This document shows, in pieces, positions 7,925 through 15,847 of a stretch of 43,647 nt of DNA. How positions within the stretch are numbered: the stretch's first letter is position 1; each line of letters begins with the position of its first letter. The translations under genes were made by a program, and so were the position numbers. This stretch comes from CAYLMM01 sp964646035 (GTDB taxonomy: Bacteria; Krumholzibacteriota; Krumholzibacteriia; LZORAL124-64-63): positions 1 to 43,647 of the forward strand of contig CAZYDJ010000007.1 in NCBI GenBank assembly GCA_964646035.1, given 5' to 3'. Under the pieces are notes generated by a model. The model worked only from the letters and a program-made list of their open reading frames with translations, was not told the origin of the DNA and ran no database searches.

Positions 7925-10186
7925 ATGCGCTGGTGGTCGATTTCCTGGCCCGGGTTTCTCTCCCGGCCGATAGGTCGCGAGGTCCGGTCCTCCGGGCGCG
8001 CGAGCTCGCGGGCCGCGTCGCGGAACTACGGCGCGCGGGTGGGCCTGATGACCGGCGGAGCCGGTTTCGCGCTGCTGGTCATCTTTCAACTGCTGTTCCC
8101 CCTCATTCCCCGAGTCGATTCGGCTTTTCCCGGTGTGGGTGAAATCGCCGAGCGTGAAGTCCGCGCTCCGTTCGCGTTCTCGGCCCCGCTGCTGGAGCGG
8201 GATGTCGAGATGCGCCGCCTGCAGAAGGTGCTGGTCGAACCCCCGGCCGTGAAACGATTGCCGGGCGAGCAGAACCGGGTCATGGCCCGTTTCAATGACT
8301 GGCGCACCGCCTTCATGATGCATTCCGCCCTGGTCGAAGTGTCGGCTGAGGAGCGGGCCGAGTTGCTGACCATGCGTTTTCCCGAACTGGCCGCCGTCGA
8401 TCTCGACGCCGCCTTCGAGTTGGCGGACCCGGCGGGTTTCTGCGACGCGGTGCAGACGACCCTCGCCGGAATCATGTCCACCGGCGTCGTCGATAACCTC
8501 CCGCCCGGAAACTACGAGAAGGTGCTGGTCATATCCGGGGCTTCCGAGATCACGGTCGACGTCGAAAGCCTGACTCTGCAGGGCGAATTGCCCCAACGCC
8601 TGACCGGCAACCTGCGGGACCGCGGTCTGCCCGCCGAGACGGCGGGCTGGGCGGGTTCGCTGGCTCGTGTATTCGTGAAGCCCAACCTGATCTTCAGTCC
8701 CGAAGAGACCCAGGCCCGGCGCGACCGGTCCCGCTTGCTGGTTCCGAGCGAGCGGGAGTTCATCAAGGGCGAGCGCATCGTCGGCAGGGGGGACCGGGTC
8801 ACCGAGCAGGAGGCGGGTTTCCTGGGAATCCTGCACCAGGAACTGATTGCCCGGGGCAGCATCGGCGCGGCCGGCACGCTGTTCTGGCGTAACCTGGCCC
8901 GGTTGCTGCTGGCGGCGGGAGCGCTGTTGCTCTTCGCCTGGATCGGGTGGCTGCATTTCCGGGAGATCTTCACCAGTTTGCGGTCATTGATAGCGGTGAC
9001 GATCACGTTCGCGGTATTCCTTCTGGCCGCCTCGTTCGCATTGGATCAGCCGTCGCTCGGACCTTTCGCCGTGCCGTTGCCACTGCTGGCAATCCTGGTG
9101 ACGGTGCTGTTCAAGGGACGCGTCGGCTATCCGATGACCGGTCTCGCCGTGGCCCTGCTCGCCATCGTGCCGGGCGTAGCTCCTTCGTGGCTGCTCGCCT
9201 GGCTGTTCTCGGGCCTGGTGTCGGTGACCATGGTCCGCCGGATCCGGCAGCGGGACCAGTTCTACAAGGCGATCGCCGTTCTCGTCGTCCTGCAGGTATT
9301 CCTGATCCTGATAGTGCGGCTGGCCACCGGCACGGCCGCGGTCTCGGCCGGCAACGAATACTTCGCCGGCGTCCTGAGCCCGATCGCATCGGTTGCGCTG
9401 GCCCTTTTCCTGCTGCCGGTGATCGAGCCGTTGGTGGGCGTGTCCAGCGACCTGACCCTGCTCGAGCTGTCGGATCTCAATCATCCCCTGCTCAAGCGGA
9501 TGGCTCTCGAGTCGCAGGGCACCTTCCACCACTGCCAGGTGGTGGCCCAGCTCGCCGAGAACGCCGCGCGATCCATCGGCGCGAACTCGCTGCTGACTCG
9601 GGTGGGATCCCTCTTCCACGACATCGGCAAGATGAACAAGCCCGAATACTATGTCGAGAACCAGGCCGGAGGACGCAACCGGCACGACGAACTGAGCCCG
9701 AACATGAGCGCCCTGGTGGTGGCGTCCCACGTCAAGGACGGGATCGAGATGGGGGTGAAGTGGAGGTTGCCCCAGGCGGTGATCGACTTCATTCCCGAGC
9801 ATCACGGCACCAGCGTCATGAAGTACTTCTACCACAAGGCGCTCGAGAGCGCAGAGAACGAGACGGTCAAGGTGGATGACTTCCGCTATCCGGGGCCGCG
9901 TCCGCAGAGTCGCGAGACCGCGATCCTGATGCTTGCCGATGCGGTAGAGGCCTCGACGCGTTCGCTGACCAAACCGACACCGGGACGTATCCGGGAGATG
10001 ACCAAGCAGGTCGTCGATGACCGGATGCTCAGCGGCGAACTGGACGAGTGCCAGCTGACGCTCAGTGATCTGGCCCGAATCCGCGAGTCCTTCATCCCGC
10101 TGTTGACAGGTATCCACCACGCCCGGATAACCTATCCCGGTCAGCGGGAGGGATCTCCCGCGGCCGAGAGCAAGGGGGATTCGTGA
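7925..10186 (+). CDS. pgpH: 7TM-HD domain membrane phosphodiesterase (PgpH type)
   Basis: PgpH proteins hydrolyse cyclic di-AMP, and their HD domain faces the cytoplasm. The 753-residue product has a first membrane segment at about 40-60 and an extracytoplasmic 7TMR-HDED domain (about 60-310). A block of hydrophobic helices (about 325-495) follows, then an HD domain (about 510-690). Metal and catalytic residues include H565 and D566 in LFHDIGK, an upstream FHHC and downstream EHHG. AAGGAG at 7913-7918 sits six bases before ATG 7925. The substrate is inferred from the family. With the YbbR-type protein upstream, it is the second possible c-di-AMP element in this run. Confidence 0.88.
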   Translation: MRWWSISWPGFLSRPIGREVRSSGRASSRAASRNYGARVGLMTGGAGFALLVIFQLLFPLIPRVDSAFPGVGEIAEREVRAPFAFSAPLLERDVEMRRLQKVLVEPPAVKRLPGEQNRVMARFNDWRTAFMMHSALVEVSAEERAELLTMRFPELAAVDLDAAFELADPAGFCDAVQTTLAGIMSTGVVDNLPPGNYEKVLVISGASEITVDVESLTLQGELPQRLTGNLRDRGLPAETAGWAGSLARVFVKPNLIFSPEETQARRDRSRLLVPSEREFIKGERIVGRGDRVTEQEAGFLGILHQELIARGSIGAAGTLFWRNLARLLLAAGALLLFAWIGWLHFREIFTSLRSLIAVTITFAVFLLAASFALDQPSLGPFAVPLPLLAILVTVLFKGRVGYPMTGLAVALLAIVPGVAPSWLLAWLFSGLVSVTMVRRIRQRDQFYKAIAVLVVLQVFLILIVRLATGTAAVSAGNEYFAGVLSPIASVALALFLLPVIEPLVGVSSDLTLLELSDLNHPLLKRMALESQGTFHHCQVVAQLAENAARSIGANSLLTRVGSLFHDIGKMNKPEYYVENQAGGRNRHDELSPNMSALVVASHVKDGIEMGVKWRLPQAVIDFIPEHHGTSVMKYFYHKALESAENETVKVDDFRYPGPRPQSRETAILMLADAVEASTRSLTKPTPGRIREMTKQVVDDRMLSGELDECQLTLSDLARIRESFIPLLTGIHHARITYPGQREGSPAAESKGDS

Positions 10187-10710
10187 AATTGATTTTCGCG
10201 AACCGCCTCTGTGGTCCGGGATTCGCCCCGGACGCGGACCTGACGGCTCTCTTGACGAGACTCGCCGGGCCGGCCGGCAGGGAGGAATGGGAGGTCGGCC
10301 TCGCCTGGATCGAGGACGAGGCCATGGCCGATCTGAACCTGCGCTACCGGGATGTCGCCGGGGTTACCGACGTCCTGTCCTTCTCGTATCTCGAGGAGAT
10401 CGGCGAGGGAGAGCCCGATCTGGCCGGCGGCGATCACGGAGCCCGCGGCGATCTCTGGGCCGGTTCCGACTTCGCCCCGGGAGAATCGATCGGCGAGATC
10501 GTCATCGCTCCCCGCTTCGTCGAGAACCGCTGCCGGGAGAACGGCTGGCCGGTGCGGGATGAATTCGCATTGCTGGTGGTCCATGGTCTGCTGCACGTGA
10601 TGGGTTGGGATCACGCCGAACCCGAAGAGGCCGCCGCCATGCGCGAGCATGAAGTTGTTTGGCTGGCTCGCGAGGATGTTGTACATCCGTTGCGGGGAAA
10701 GGGAGCCTGA
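10183..10710 (+). CDS. ybeY: Endoribonuclease YbeY (16S rRNA maturation)
   Basis: This metal-dependent RNase takes part in 16S rRNA 3' maturation and late ribosome quality control. The zinc motif is complete: H134, H138 and H144 in HGLLHVMGWDH. Upstream, YRDVAGVTDVLSFSY matches the conserved substrate-cleft segment. The 175-residue product is slightly longer than usual because of a Gly/Asp-rich insertion near residues 70-95. The GTG start at 10183 overlaps the pgpH stop (GTGA) and follows AGGGGG, so coupled translation is likely. Confidence 0.94.
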   Translation: MKLIFANRLCGPGFAPDADLTALLTRLAGPAGREEWEVGLAWIEDEAMADLNLRYRDVAGVTDVLSFSYLEEIGEGEPDLAGGDHGARGDLWAGSDFAPGESIGEIVIAPRFVENRCRENGWPVRDEFALLVVHGLLHVMGWDHAEPEEAAAMREHEVVWLAREDVVHPLRGKGA

Positions 10711-10715
10711 AGGTC

Positions 10716-12023
10716 ATGGAAGTCGCCGGAACATTCGCTTCGGGATCGGCGCTGACTGCGCTGGCCGCCTTTCTGGTCGCCATGCTGCTGGTCGGGCTGC
10801 TGTCCGCATTCTCCCGCGTCAAAGGCCTTCATCGCAACGGCCTGATCGACGACGAGAGCCTCGGCCGCACCCTCTGCGCGTCGCTCCATTCATCCCGCCG
10901 TTTCATCGTACCGCTGGGCGCACTGTACCTGGCCGCCACCGCGGTCGGAGCCTTCGCGCTCGGCCGCCTGGCCGTCGCCGCCTGGCCCGATTCGACGGGA
11001 TGGCGTCTCCATGTCCCGGTGGCTGTTGCCGTGGTCGCGTCCTGGTCCATCGGCGGCGCGATAGTCAAGGCGGCGGCGACGAGGGCGGCCCTGGGCTACG
11101 CCCGTTGGATGGTCGGCCTGCTGCAGCCCGCGATCTGGTTGCTGCGGCCGTGGAGTTCGCTGATGTCCTTGTTCGAGCGGGATGACGACACGCTCTGGGC
11201 CACCGATGCTATCCCCTATCTCTCCACGGGCGAGATCCGCAGCTTGTTGTCCGATGAGGGCGAAGGTGTCGGGCTCGAGGATGCCGAACGGGAGATGATC
11301 CACAGCATCCTCGGTTTCCACGAGATGATCGTGCGGGAGGGCATGGTCCCCCGCATCGACATGGTCGCCCTGGAGGTCGGGGCGCCCGTGGAGGAGGCGG
11401 TCGGCACCGTCGTCGAGTGCAACCACTCGCGCATCCCTCTTTATGAGGGCGGCGTGGACAAGATTACCGGATTGCTCTACGCCAAGGACCTGCTGGCGCT
11501 GGTCCGCGACGGCCGGCTGCGGGCCGAGGGAAAAACCGTCGGCGATCTGTCGCGGCCGGCGTACTTCATCCCCGAGAGCAAGAAGCTGGATGAGACGATG
11601 TCCGAGCTGAAGGCCAAGCGCATCCACATGGCCATCGTGATCGACGAGTACGGCGGCACCGCCGGTCTGGTCACCCTCGAGGACGTCATCGAGGAGATAG
11701 TCGGTGAGATCGAGGATGAGTTCGACGAGGCCGAAAGACTCTTCGAGTGGATCGACGACCGTACGCTGCGCATCGATCCCAAGATCAATCTCGAGGATCT
11801 GCAGGACGTGGCCGGAATCGAACTGCCGATCGACGAGGGCAGCGAGACGCTGGCCGGTCTGGTCTACGAAGCTGCCGGGAAGGTTCCCGAGCAGGGCGAC
11901 GAGGTCACCATCGCCGGACTGAAGGTGGTGGTCGAGGGTGTCGCCGATCAGCGTATCCTCCAGGTCCGAATGGTGGCGCCGGAGGCATTGCCCGGGTACG
12001 CTGCCGGAGGCGGAGGCGAGTGA
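10716..12023 (+). CDS. CBS-domain membrane protein, HlyC/CorC family
   Basis: Proteins of this family are implicated in Mg/Co export or ion homeostasis. The 435-residue product has an N-terminal membrane region (about 8-160) that is a divergent version of the DUF21/CNNM domain. A helical linker precedes paired CBS modules (about 205-330; VPRIDMVALEV, then IDEYGGTAGLVTLEDVIEEI) and a C-terminal CorC/HlyC transporter-associated domain (about 340-425). The motif VTLEDVIEEIVGEI is diagnostic. The start is ATG 10716, five bases after the ybeY stop, preceded by GAAGG; the open frame back to 10659 lies inside ybeY. The gene after ybeY is a CorC-type gene in many bacteria. Gliding protein GldE belongs to the same family, so the exact role is open. 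Confidence 0.88.
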   Translation: MEVAGTFASGSALTALAAFLVAMLLVGLLSAFSRVKGLHRNGLIDDESLGRTLCASLHSSRRFIVPLGALYLAATAVGAFALGRLAVAAWPDSTGWRLHVPVAVAVVASWSIGGAIVKAAATRAALGYARWMVGLLQPAIWLLRPWSSLMSLFERDDDTLWATDAIPYLSTGEIRSLLSDEGEGVGLEDAEREMIHSILGFHEMIVREGMVPRIDMVALEVGAPVEEAVGTVVECNHSRIPLYEGGVDKITGLLYAKDLLALVRDGRLRAEGKTVGDLSRPAYFIPESKKLDETMSELKAKRIHMAIVIDEYGGTAGLVTLEDVIEEIVGEIEDEFDEAERLFEWIDDRTLRIDPKINLEDLQDVAGIELPIDEGSETLAGLVYEAAGKVPEQGDEVTIAGLKVVVEGVADQRILQVRMVAPEALPGYAAGGGGE

Positions 12024-12682
12024 TGAGCCGTTTGAGGCAGAATTTCCTGACCGGATTGCTGGCGATGACCCCGCTGGCCATCTCCGGTTGGATCCTCTGG
12101 CGGTTCTACGTGATAATCGACGGCGCCGTCCGGCCCCTGCTGGACATGATTCCGGTCCTGAAGCTCTACGTGCCGCCTTTCGTGATGACGCTGGCCGGTC
12201 TGGTGGTAAGCATCCTGGGGATCGCCCTGGTCGGCATGTTCACCAAGAACCTGATCGGCGTGGCGTTCTTCAACCTGGTCGAGCGGCTGTTGACCAGGAT
12301 TCCCATAATCCGGGGCGTGTTCTCTGCCACCAAGCAGATCGCCGAGGTGTTCCTGAAGGACCGGCGCACGGCCTTCCAGAAAGTGGTTCTTTTCGAGTAT
12401 CCCCGACACGGAGTATTCTCGATCGGCTTCGTCACGCACGAGGACACGCAGCGAGGTCTGCTTCACGTGTTTCTGCCCACGACGCCGAACCCGACCTCCG
12501 GCTTCATGCTCATCATGGCCAAGGACGAGGCCGAGGTCCTGCCGATCGGGGTCGAAGAAGGTATCCGCATGATCATTTCCGGAGGCGCCGTGACAACGGA
12601 CGCCCATATCGCCGGCATGGCGGAGCTGGCCCGCAAGGTCAAAAGCGGTGTTGAGCCCGCAAGAGGGGAGGGCGACCGATGA
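12023..12682 (+). CDS. DUF502 family membrane protein
   Basis: The 219-residue product has two strong hydrophobic segments, about residues 10-31 and 48-72. A conserved cytoplasmic or peripheral domain follows, with the family-type segments RIPIIRGVFSATKQI and TTPNPTSGFML. The family's molecular function is unknown to me. The gene overlaps its neighbours by one base upstream (TGATG) and four downstream (ATGA), so it is made together with the CorC-type protein and MgtE. That pairing hints at a role in membrane or ion homeostasis, which is inference only. Confidence 0.85.
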   Translation: MSRLRQNFLTGLLAMTPLAISGWILWRFYVIIDGAVRPLLDMIPVLKLYVPPFVMTLAGLVVSILGIALVGMFTKNLIGVAFFNLVERLLTRIPIIRGVFSATKQIAEVFLKDRRTAFQKVVLFEYPRHGVFSIGFVTHEDTQRGLLHVFLPTTPNPTSGFMLIMAKDEAEVLPIGVEEGIRMIISGGAVTTDAHIAGMAELARKVKSGVEPARGEGDR

Positions 12683-14106
12683 ACGATGATCTGGAGCGCC
12701 AGCCGGTCGATCTTCCGATCCAGGAGGATTCGTTTCTCGATCCGGCGAACCTGGAGGAAGCTCGTCACGAGTACGTGCGCTTCTTCGAGGCCTGCCTGAG
12801 GGACGATCTGCTCGATGACCTGTCTGAGAAGGCCCGCGAACTCTCGCCAGGCGACCTTTCCGAGATCGTTCGCCCCCTGAGCGTGGAGGATACCGCCCGG
12901 GTCATCCAACTGCTCCCGGCGCAGCAGGCTTCCGACGTGCTGGCCGAGATCAACAACCGCAGCTTCAACGCCCTGATGCAGCTGCTGGACATCGAGGCCA
13001 TAGCCGATCTCGTCGAGGACATGCCTTCCGACGAAGCCACCGACCTGCTGGGCGAGTTGGAGGCGGAGAAGGCCCAGGAGATCCTGGACGCGATGGATGA
13101 GGAGGAACGCGGCGAAGTCGCGGAACTGCTCCAGTATTCCCCGGACACCGCCGGCGGCCTGATGGCCAAGGAGTTCGTCGCCGTCGTCGAGAGCGCGTCT
13201 TGCCGCCAGGCGGTCGAGGTCGTGCGTTCGGTCGAGGAGGAAGACAAGGACGAGCTGGAGCAGCTGCACTTCATATTCGTCGTCGACGACGAGGAACGAC
13301 TGGTCGGCCGCATCCCCCTGGTCAAGATGCTGCTCGAACCCTGGGGCACGCCGGTTTCCGAGATCATGGAGCGCGATCCCCTCTTCGTGGCCGTGGATTT
13401 GGATCAGGAGATGGTGGCCCAATTCGTGATGGACCACGATCTGGTTACCCTGCCGGTGGTGGACGCCGACCGGAAACTGCTGGGAGTGATTTCCGCCGAC
13501 GATGTCCTCGACGTGATCGAGGAGGAGGCGTCGGAGGACTTCTCGCGCCTGGCCGGCACCAGCGCCGAGGAGTTCGGCGAGACATCCTCCCTGAAGGTGG
13601 CGCGGGCCCGTCTGCCTTGGTTGCTGGCTGCTCTCGTCGGCCAGATAGGCTGCGTTTTCATGATGCAGCATTTCGAGGCGGCGATAGCGACCACGGTCGC
13701 TTTGACCTTCTTCATCCCCGCCATCATGGCCATGGGCGGCAACACCGGCATCCAGACATCATCCGTGGTGGTCCGCGGACTGGCTACCGGCGAGGTCGAC
13801 GTCTATCACATCAGACGCTATCTGCTGCGCGAGCTGGGGACGGCCCTGGTGACCGGGGGACTGGTCTCGGGCTCCCTCTTCGTGATCGCCGGCGTCGTGT
13901 TCGGGGACCAGCGTCTGGCCCTGGTGCTGATGACTTCGATGATGTCGGTCATAGTCTTCGCGGCTCTTGTGGGCACGGCGATCCCCCTGTTGCTGCATCG
14001 GTTCGGCATCGACCCGGCCATCGCCACCGGTCCTTTCATAACCACCACCAACGACTTCACCGCCATTCTGATCTATCTCGGGATGGCGTCGTTGATGTTG
14101 AGCTGA
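12679..14106 (+). CDS. mgtE: Magnesium transporter MgtE
   Basis: This is a Mg2+-selective channel of the inner membrane, closed by Mg2+ binding to its cytoplasmic domains. The 475-residue product has a helical MgtE_N domain (about 35-145; ADLVEDMPSDEATDLL) and two CBS modules (about 150-275). The connecting plug region and five membrane helices follow (about 310-475). GGNTGIQTSSVVVRGLATGE and the acidic pore-lining end (TTTNDFTAILIYLG) are family hallmarks. It overlaps DUF502 by ATGA and is followed 11 bases later by recO. No M-box-like leader is seen upstream, because the gene has no leader of its own. Confidence 0.95.
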   Translation: MNDDLERQPVDLPIQEDSFLDPANLEEARHEYVRFFEACLRDDLLDDLSEKARELSPGDLSEIVRPLSVEDTARVIQLLPAQQASDVLAEINNRSFNALMQLLDIEAIADLVEDMPSDEATDLLGELEAEKAQEILDAMDEEERGEVAELLQYSPDTAGGLMAKEFVAVVESASCRQAVEVVRSVEEEDKDELEQLHFIFVVDDEERLVGRIPLVKMLLEPWGTPVSEIMERDPLFVAVDLDQEMVAQFVMDHDLVTLPVVDADRKLLGVISADDVLDVIEEEASEDFSRLAGTSAEEFGETSSLKVARARLPWLLAALVGQIGCVFMMQHFEAAIATTVALTFFIPAIMAMGGNTGIQTSSVVVRGLATGEVDVYHIRRYLLRELGTALVTGGLVSGSLFVIAGVVFGDQRLALVLMTSMMSVIVFAALVGTAIPLLLHRFGIDPAIATGPFITTTNDFTAILIYLGMASLMLS

Positions 14107-14117
14107 CCGGGGGCGTC

Positions 14118-14960
14118 TTGAGCCTGCTTTCCCATCCGGTGGCCGCGACCGACGCGGTGGTTCTGCGAACCTGGCCCAGCGGCGAAACCAGCGTCGTCGC
14201 CTCGCTGCTGACTGAAGGCCACGGCTATGTCCGGGTGATCGCCAAGGGAGCCCGCTCCGCCAAGTCGGTCATGCGGGCGCTGGTCCAGCCGGGAAGGCTG
14301 GCCACCCTGGAGTTCGGGCTGGCTCCGAACCGGGAACTGCAGTATCTGCGCGGGGGGCAGCTGATCCTGGATCCGCTGGCTGCCGACAACAGCCTCGAGC
14401 GGACCGCCTACCTGCTGGCCGCGGTGGAGATGGTTGACCGTTGCCGGCCCAGCGGAGTCCGGGAGGAGAGGCTCTTTGCTCTTTGCCGCCGCTTCCTCCA
14501 AGTGTTATCATGCGCTCCCCCGGGCTGCGAGGCCTCCATTTTCTACGCATTCGAGCTGGTTCTGCTGGATTTGCAGGGCTTGGCTCCGGTCCTGGACGCC
14601 TGTGTCTGCTGTGGCTGCTCTTTGCCGCCGCCGCGGGTCGCGGGACTGAGATTCAGTCCCGTTGCGGGCGGGGCGGTCTGCTCCCGCTGCGCGGATCAAG
14701 GGATCGTGAGCGACGGACGTATTCTCGATCGGGAGACATCCGGCGCCTTATCGGAAATGGCAAGGCGAGGCGCTATCGATGCGCCGACGGTTCTGGAGCG
14801 CAGGGTGGCCCGCGCGGTGGGAATCCATCTGCACCGCTTCCTGACCTATCACCTGCCGGAATACCGGTTGCCCGCCGGTCTCGACCTGCTGCGGGCGCAC
14901 CGGCCGGCGGACTCGACGACCCCAACCGACGCCGGGGCCGCGGAGGACGAAACGAAATGA
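14118..14960 (+). CDS. recO: DNA repair protein RecO
   Basis: RecO anneals single strands and loads RecA with RecR in recombinational repair. The 280-residue product begins with the family's OB-fold (ATDAVVLRTWPSGETSVVASLLTEGHG). It continues into a helical domain containing a zinc-finger-like cysteine cluster: CVCCGC near residue 170 and CSRC near 196. The start is TTG 14118, preceded by GGGGG (14109-14113), 11 bases after the mgtE stop. The same frame is open far upstream but antiparallels mgtE coding sequence and shows no similarity. The stop overlaps the glyQ start. The proline-, threonine- and alanine-rich tail is probably unstructured. Confidence 0.9.
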   Translation: MSLLSHPVAATDAVVLRTWPSGETSVVASLLTEGHGYVRVIAKGARSAKSVMRALVQPGRLATLEFGLAPNRELQYLRGGQLILDPLAADNSLERTAYLLAAVEMVDRCRPSGVREERLFALCRRFLQVLSCAPPGCEASIFYAFELVLLDLQGLAPVLDACVCCGCSLPPPRVAGLRFSPVAGGAVCSRCADQGIVSDGRILDRETSGALSEMARRGAIDAPTVLERRVARAVGIHLHRFLTYHLPEYRLPAGLDLLRAHRPADSTTPTDAGAAEDETK

Positions 14961-15847
14961 TGGATTACCAGGATATGATAGCCGGCCTGCAGCGGTTCTG
15001 GAGCGATCACGGTTGCGTCATCGTCCAGCCGTACAACTCGGAGGTCGGCGCCGGCACGTTCAACCCGGCGACTTTCCTGCGGGTGCTCGGCCCCGAACCC
15101 TGGCGGGTGGCTTACGTCGAACCCAGCAAGCGTCCCAAGGACGGCCGCTACGGCGAGAATCCCAATCGCGTCCACCAGTTCCTGCAGTTCCAGGTGATCC
15201 TCAAGCCGAACCCCGCCGATTCCCAGAGGCTGTACCTGGAGTCTCTCAAGGCCATCGGAATCGATCCAGCGGAACACGATATCCGCTTCGTCGAGGATGA
15301 TTGGGAGTCGCCCACCCTCGGCGCTTCAGGCATGGGCTGGGAGGTCTGGATAGACGGGATGGAGATCTCGCAGTTCACGTACTTCCAGCAGGTCGGCGGC
15401 ATCCGCCTGGAGCCGGTTTCGGTCGAGTTGACCTACGGATTGCTGCGATTGGCCATGTACCTGCAGGGAGTCGGCCACGTGAAGGACCTGGCCTGGGGCG
15501 GCGGTCTGACCTGGGGCGAGGTCCAGGGCCAGTTCGAACGCGAATATTCCGAGTTCAACTTCGAAAAGGCGGATGTCGAGACCTACCGCCGTCATTTCGA
15601 GGACAAGGAACGCGAGGCCGCCGAACTGCTCGATGCGGGGCTGGTTTTCCCCGGCTACGACGCCGTCATCAAGTGCAGCCACATGTTCAACGTTCTGGAG
15701 GCGCGGGGAGCGATTTCCGTGACGGAGCGCACCGGTTACATCGCCCGCATCCGGACCCTGGCGCGTCAGACGGCCAAGGCCTACCTGGCCAAGCGGGAGG
15801 AGATGGGATTCCCGCTGCTGTCCCATGAGGAGGACGTCGATGAATAG
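14957..15847 (+). CDS. glyQ: Glycyl-tRNA synthetase alpha subunit
   Basis: This is the catalytic subunit of the heterotetrameric (alpha2 beta2) bacterial glycyl-tRNA synthetase. The 296-residue product is nearly textbook: FWSDHGCVIVQPYNSEVGAG, LGPEPWRVAYVEPSKRPKDG, RYGENPNRVHQFLQFQVILK, VEDDWESPTLGASGMGWEVW and MEISQFTYFQQVGG. The start is ATG 14957, with GGAGG at 14942-14946; ATG 14960 directly follows and cannot be excluded. The beta-subunit gene overlaps its 3' end by eight bases. Confidence 0.98.
   Translation: MMDYQDMIAGLQRFWSDHGCVIVQPYNSEVGAGTFNPATFLRVLGPEPWRVAYVEPSKRPKDGRYGENPNRVHQFLQFQVILKPNPADSQRLYLESLKAIGIDPAEHDIRFVEDDWESPTLGASGMGWEVWIDGMEISQFTYFQQVGGIRLEPVSVELTYGLLRLAMYLQGVGHVKDLAWGGGLTWGEVQGQFEREYSEFNFEKADVETYRRHFEDKEREAAELLDAGLVFPGYDAVIKCSHMFNVLEARGAISVTERTGYIARIRTLARQTAKAYLAKREEMGFPLLSHEEDVDE

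Noticed and set aside
6563..8956. A 797-codon open frame on the minus strand
   Set aside because: It lies antisense to aspS, phoH and pgpH, which have clear family motifs; its translation is low-complexity and shows no recognisable domain. Long antisense frames are expected at this GC content.
13200..14117. Upstream extension of the recO frame through mgtE
   Set aside because: It is an alternative frame of mgtE; RecO similarity starts at TTG 14118.
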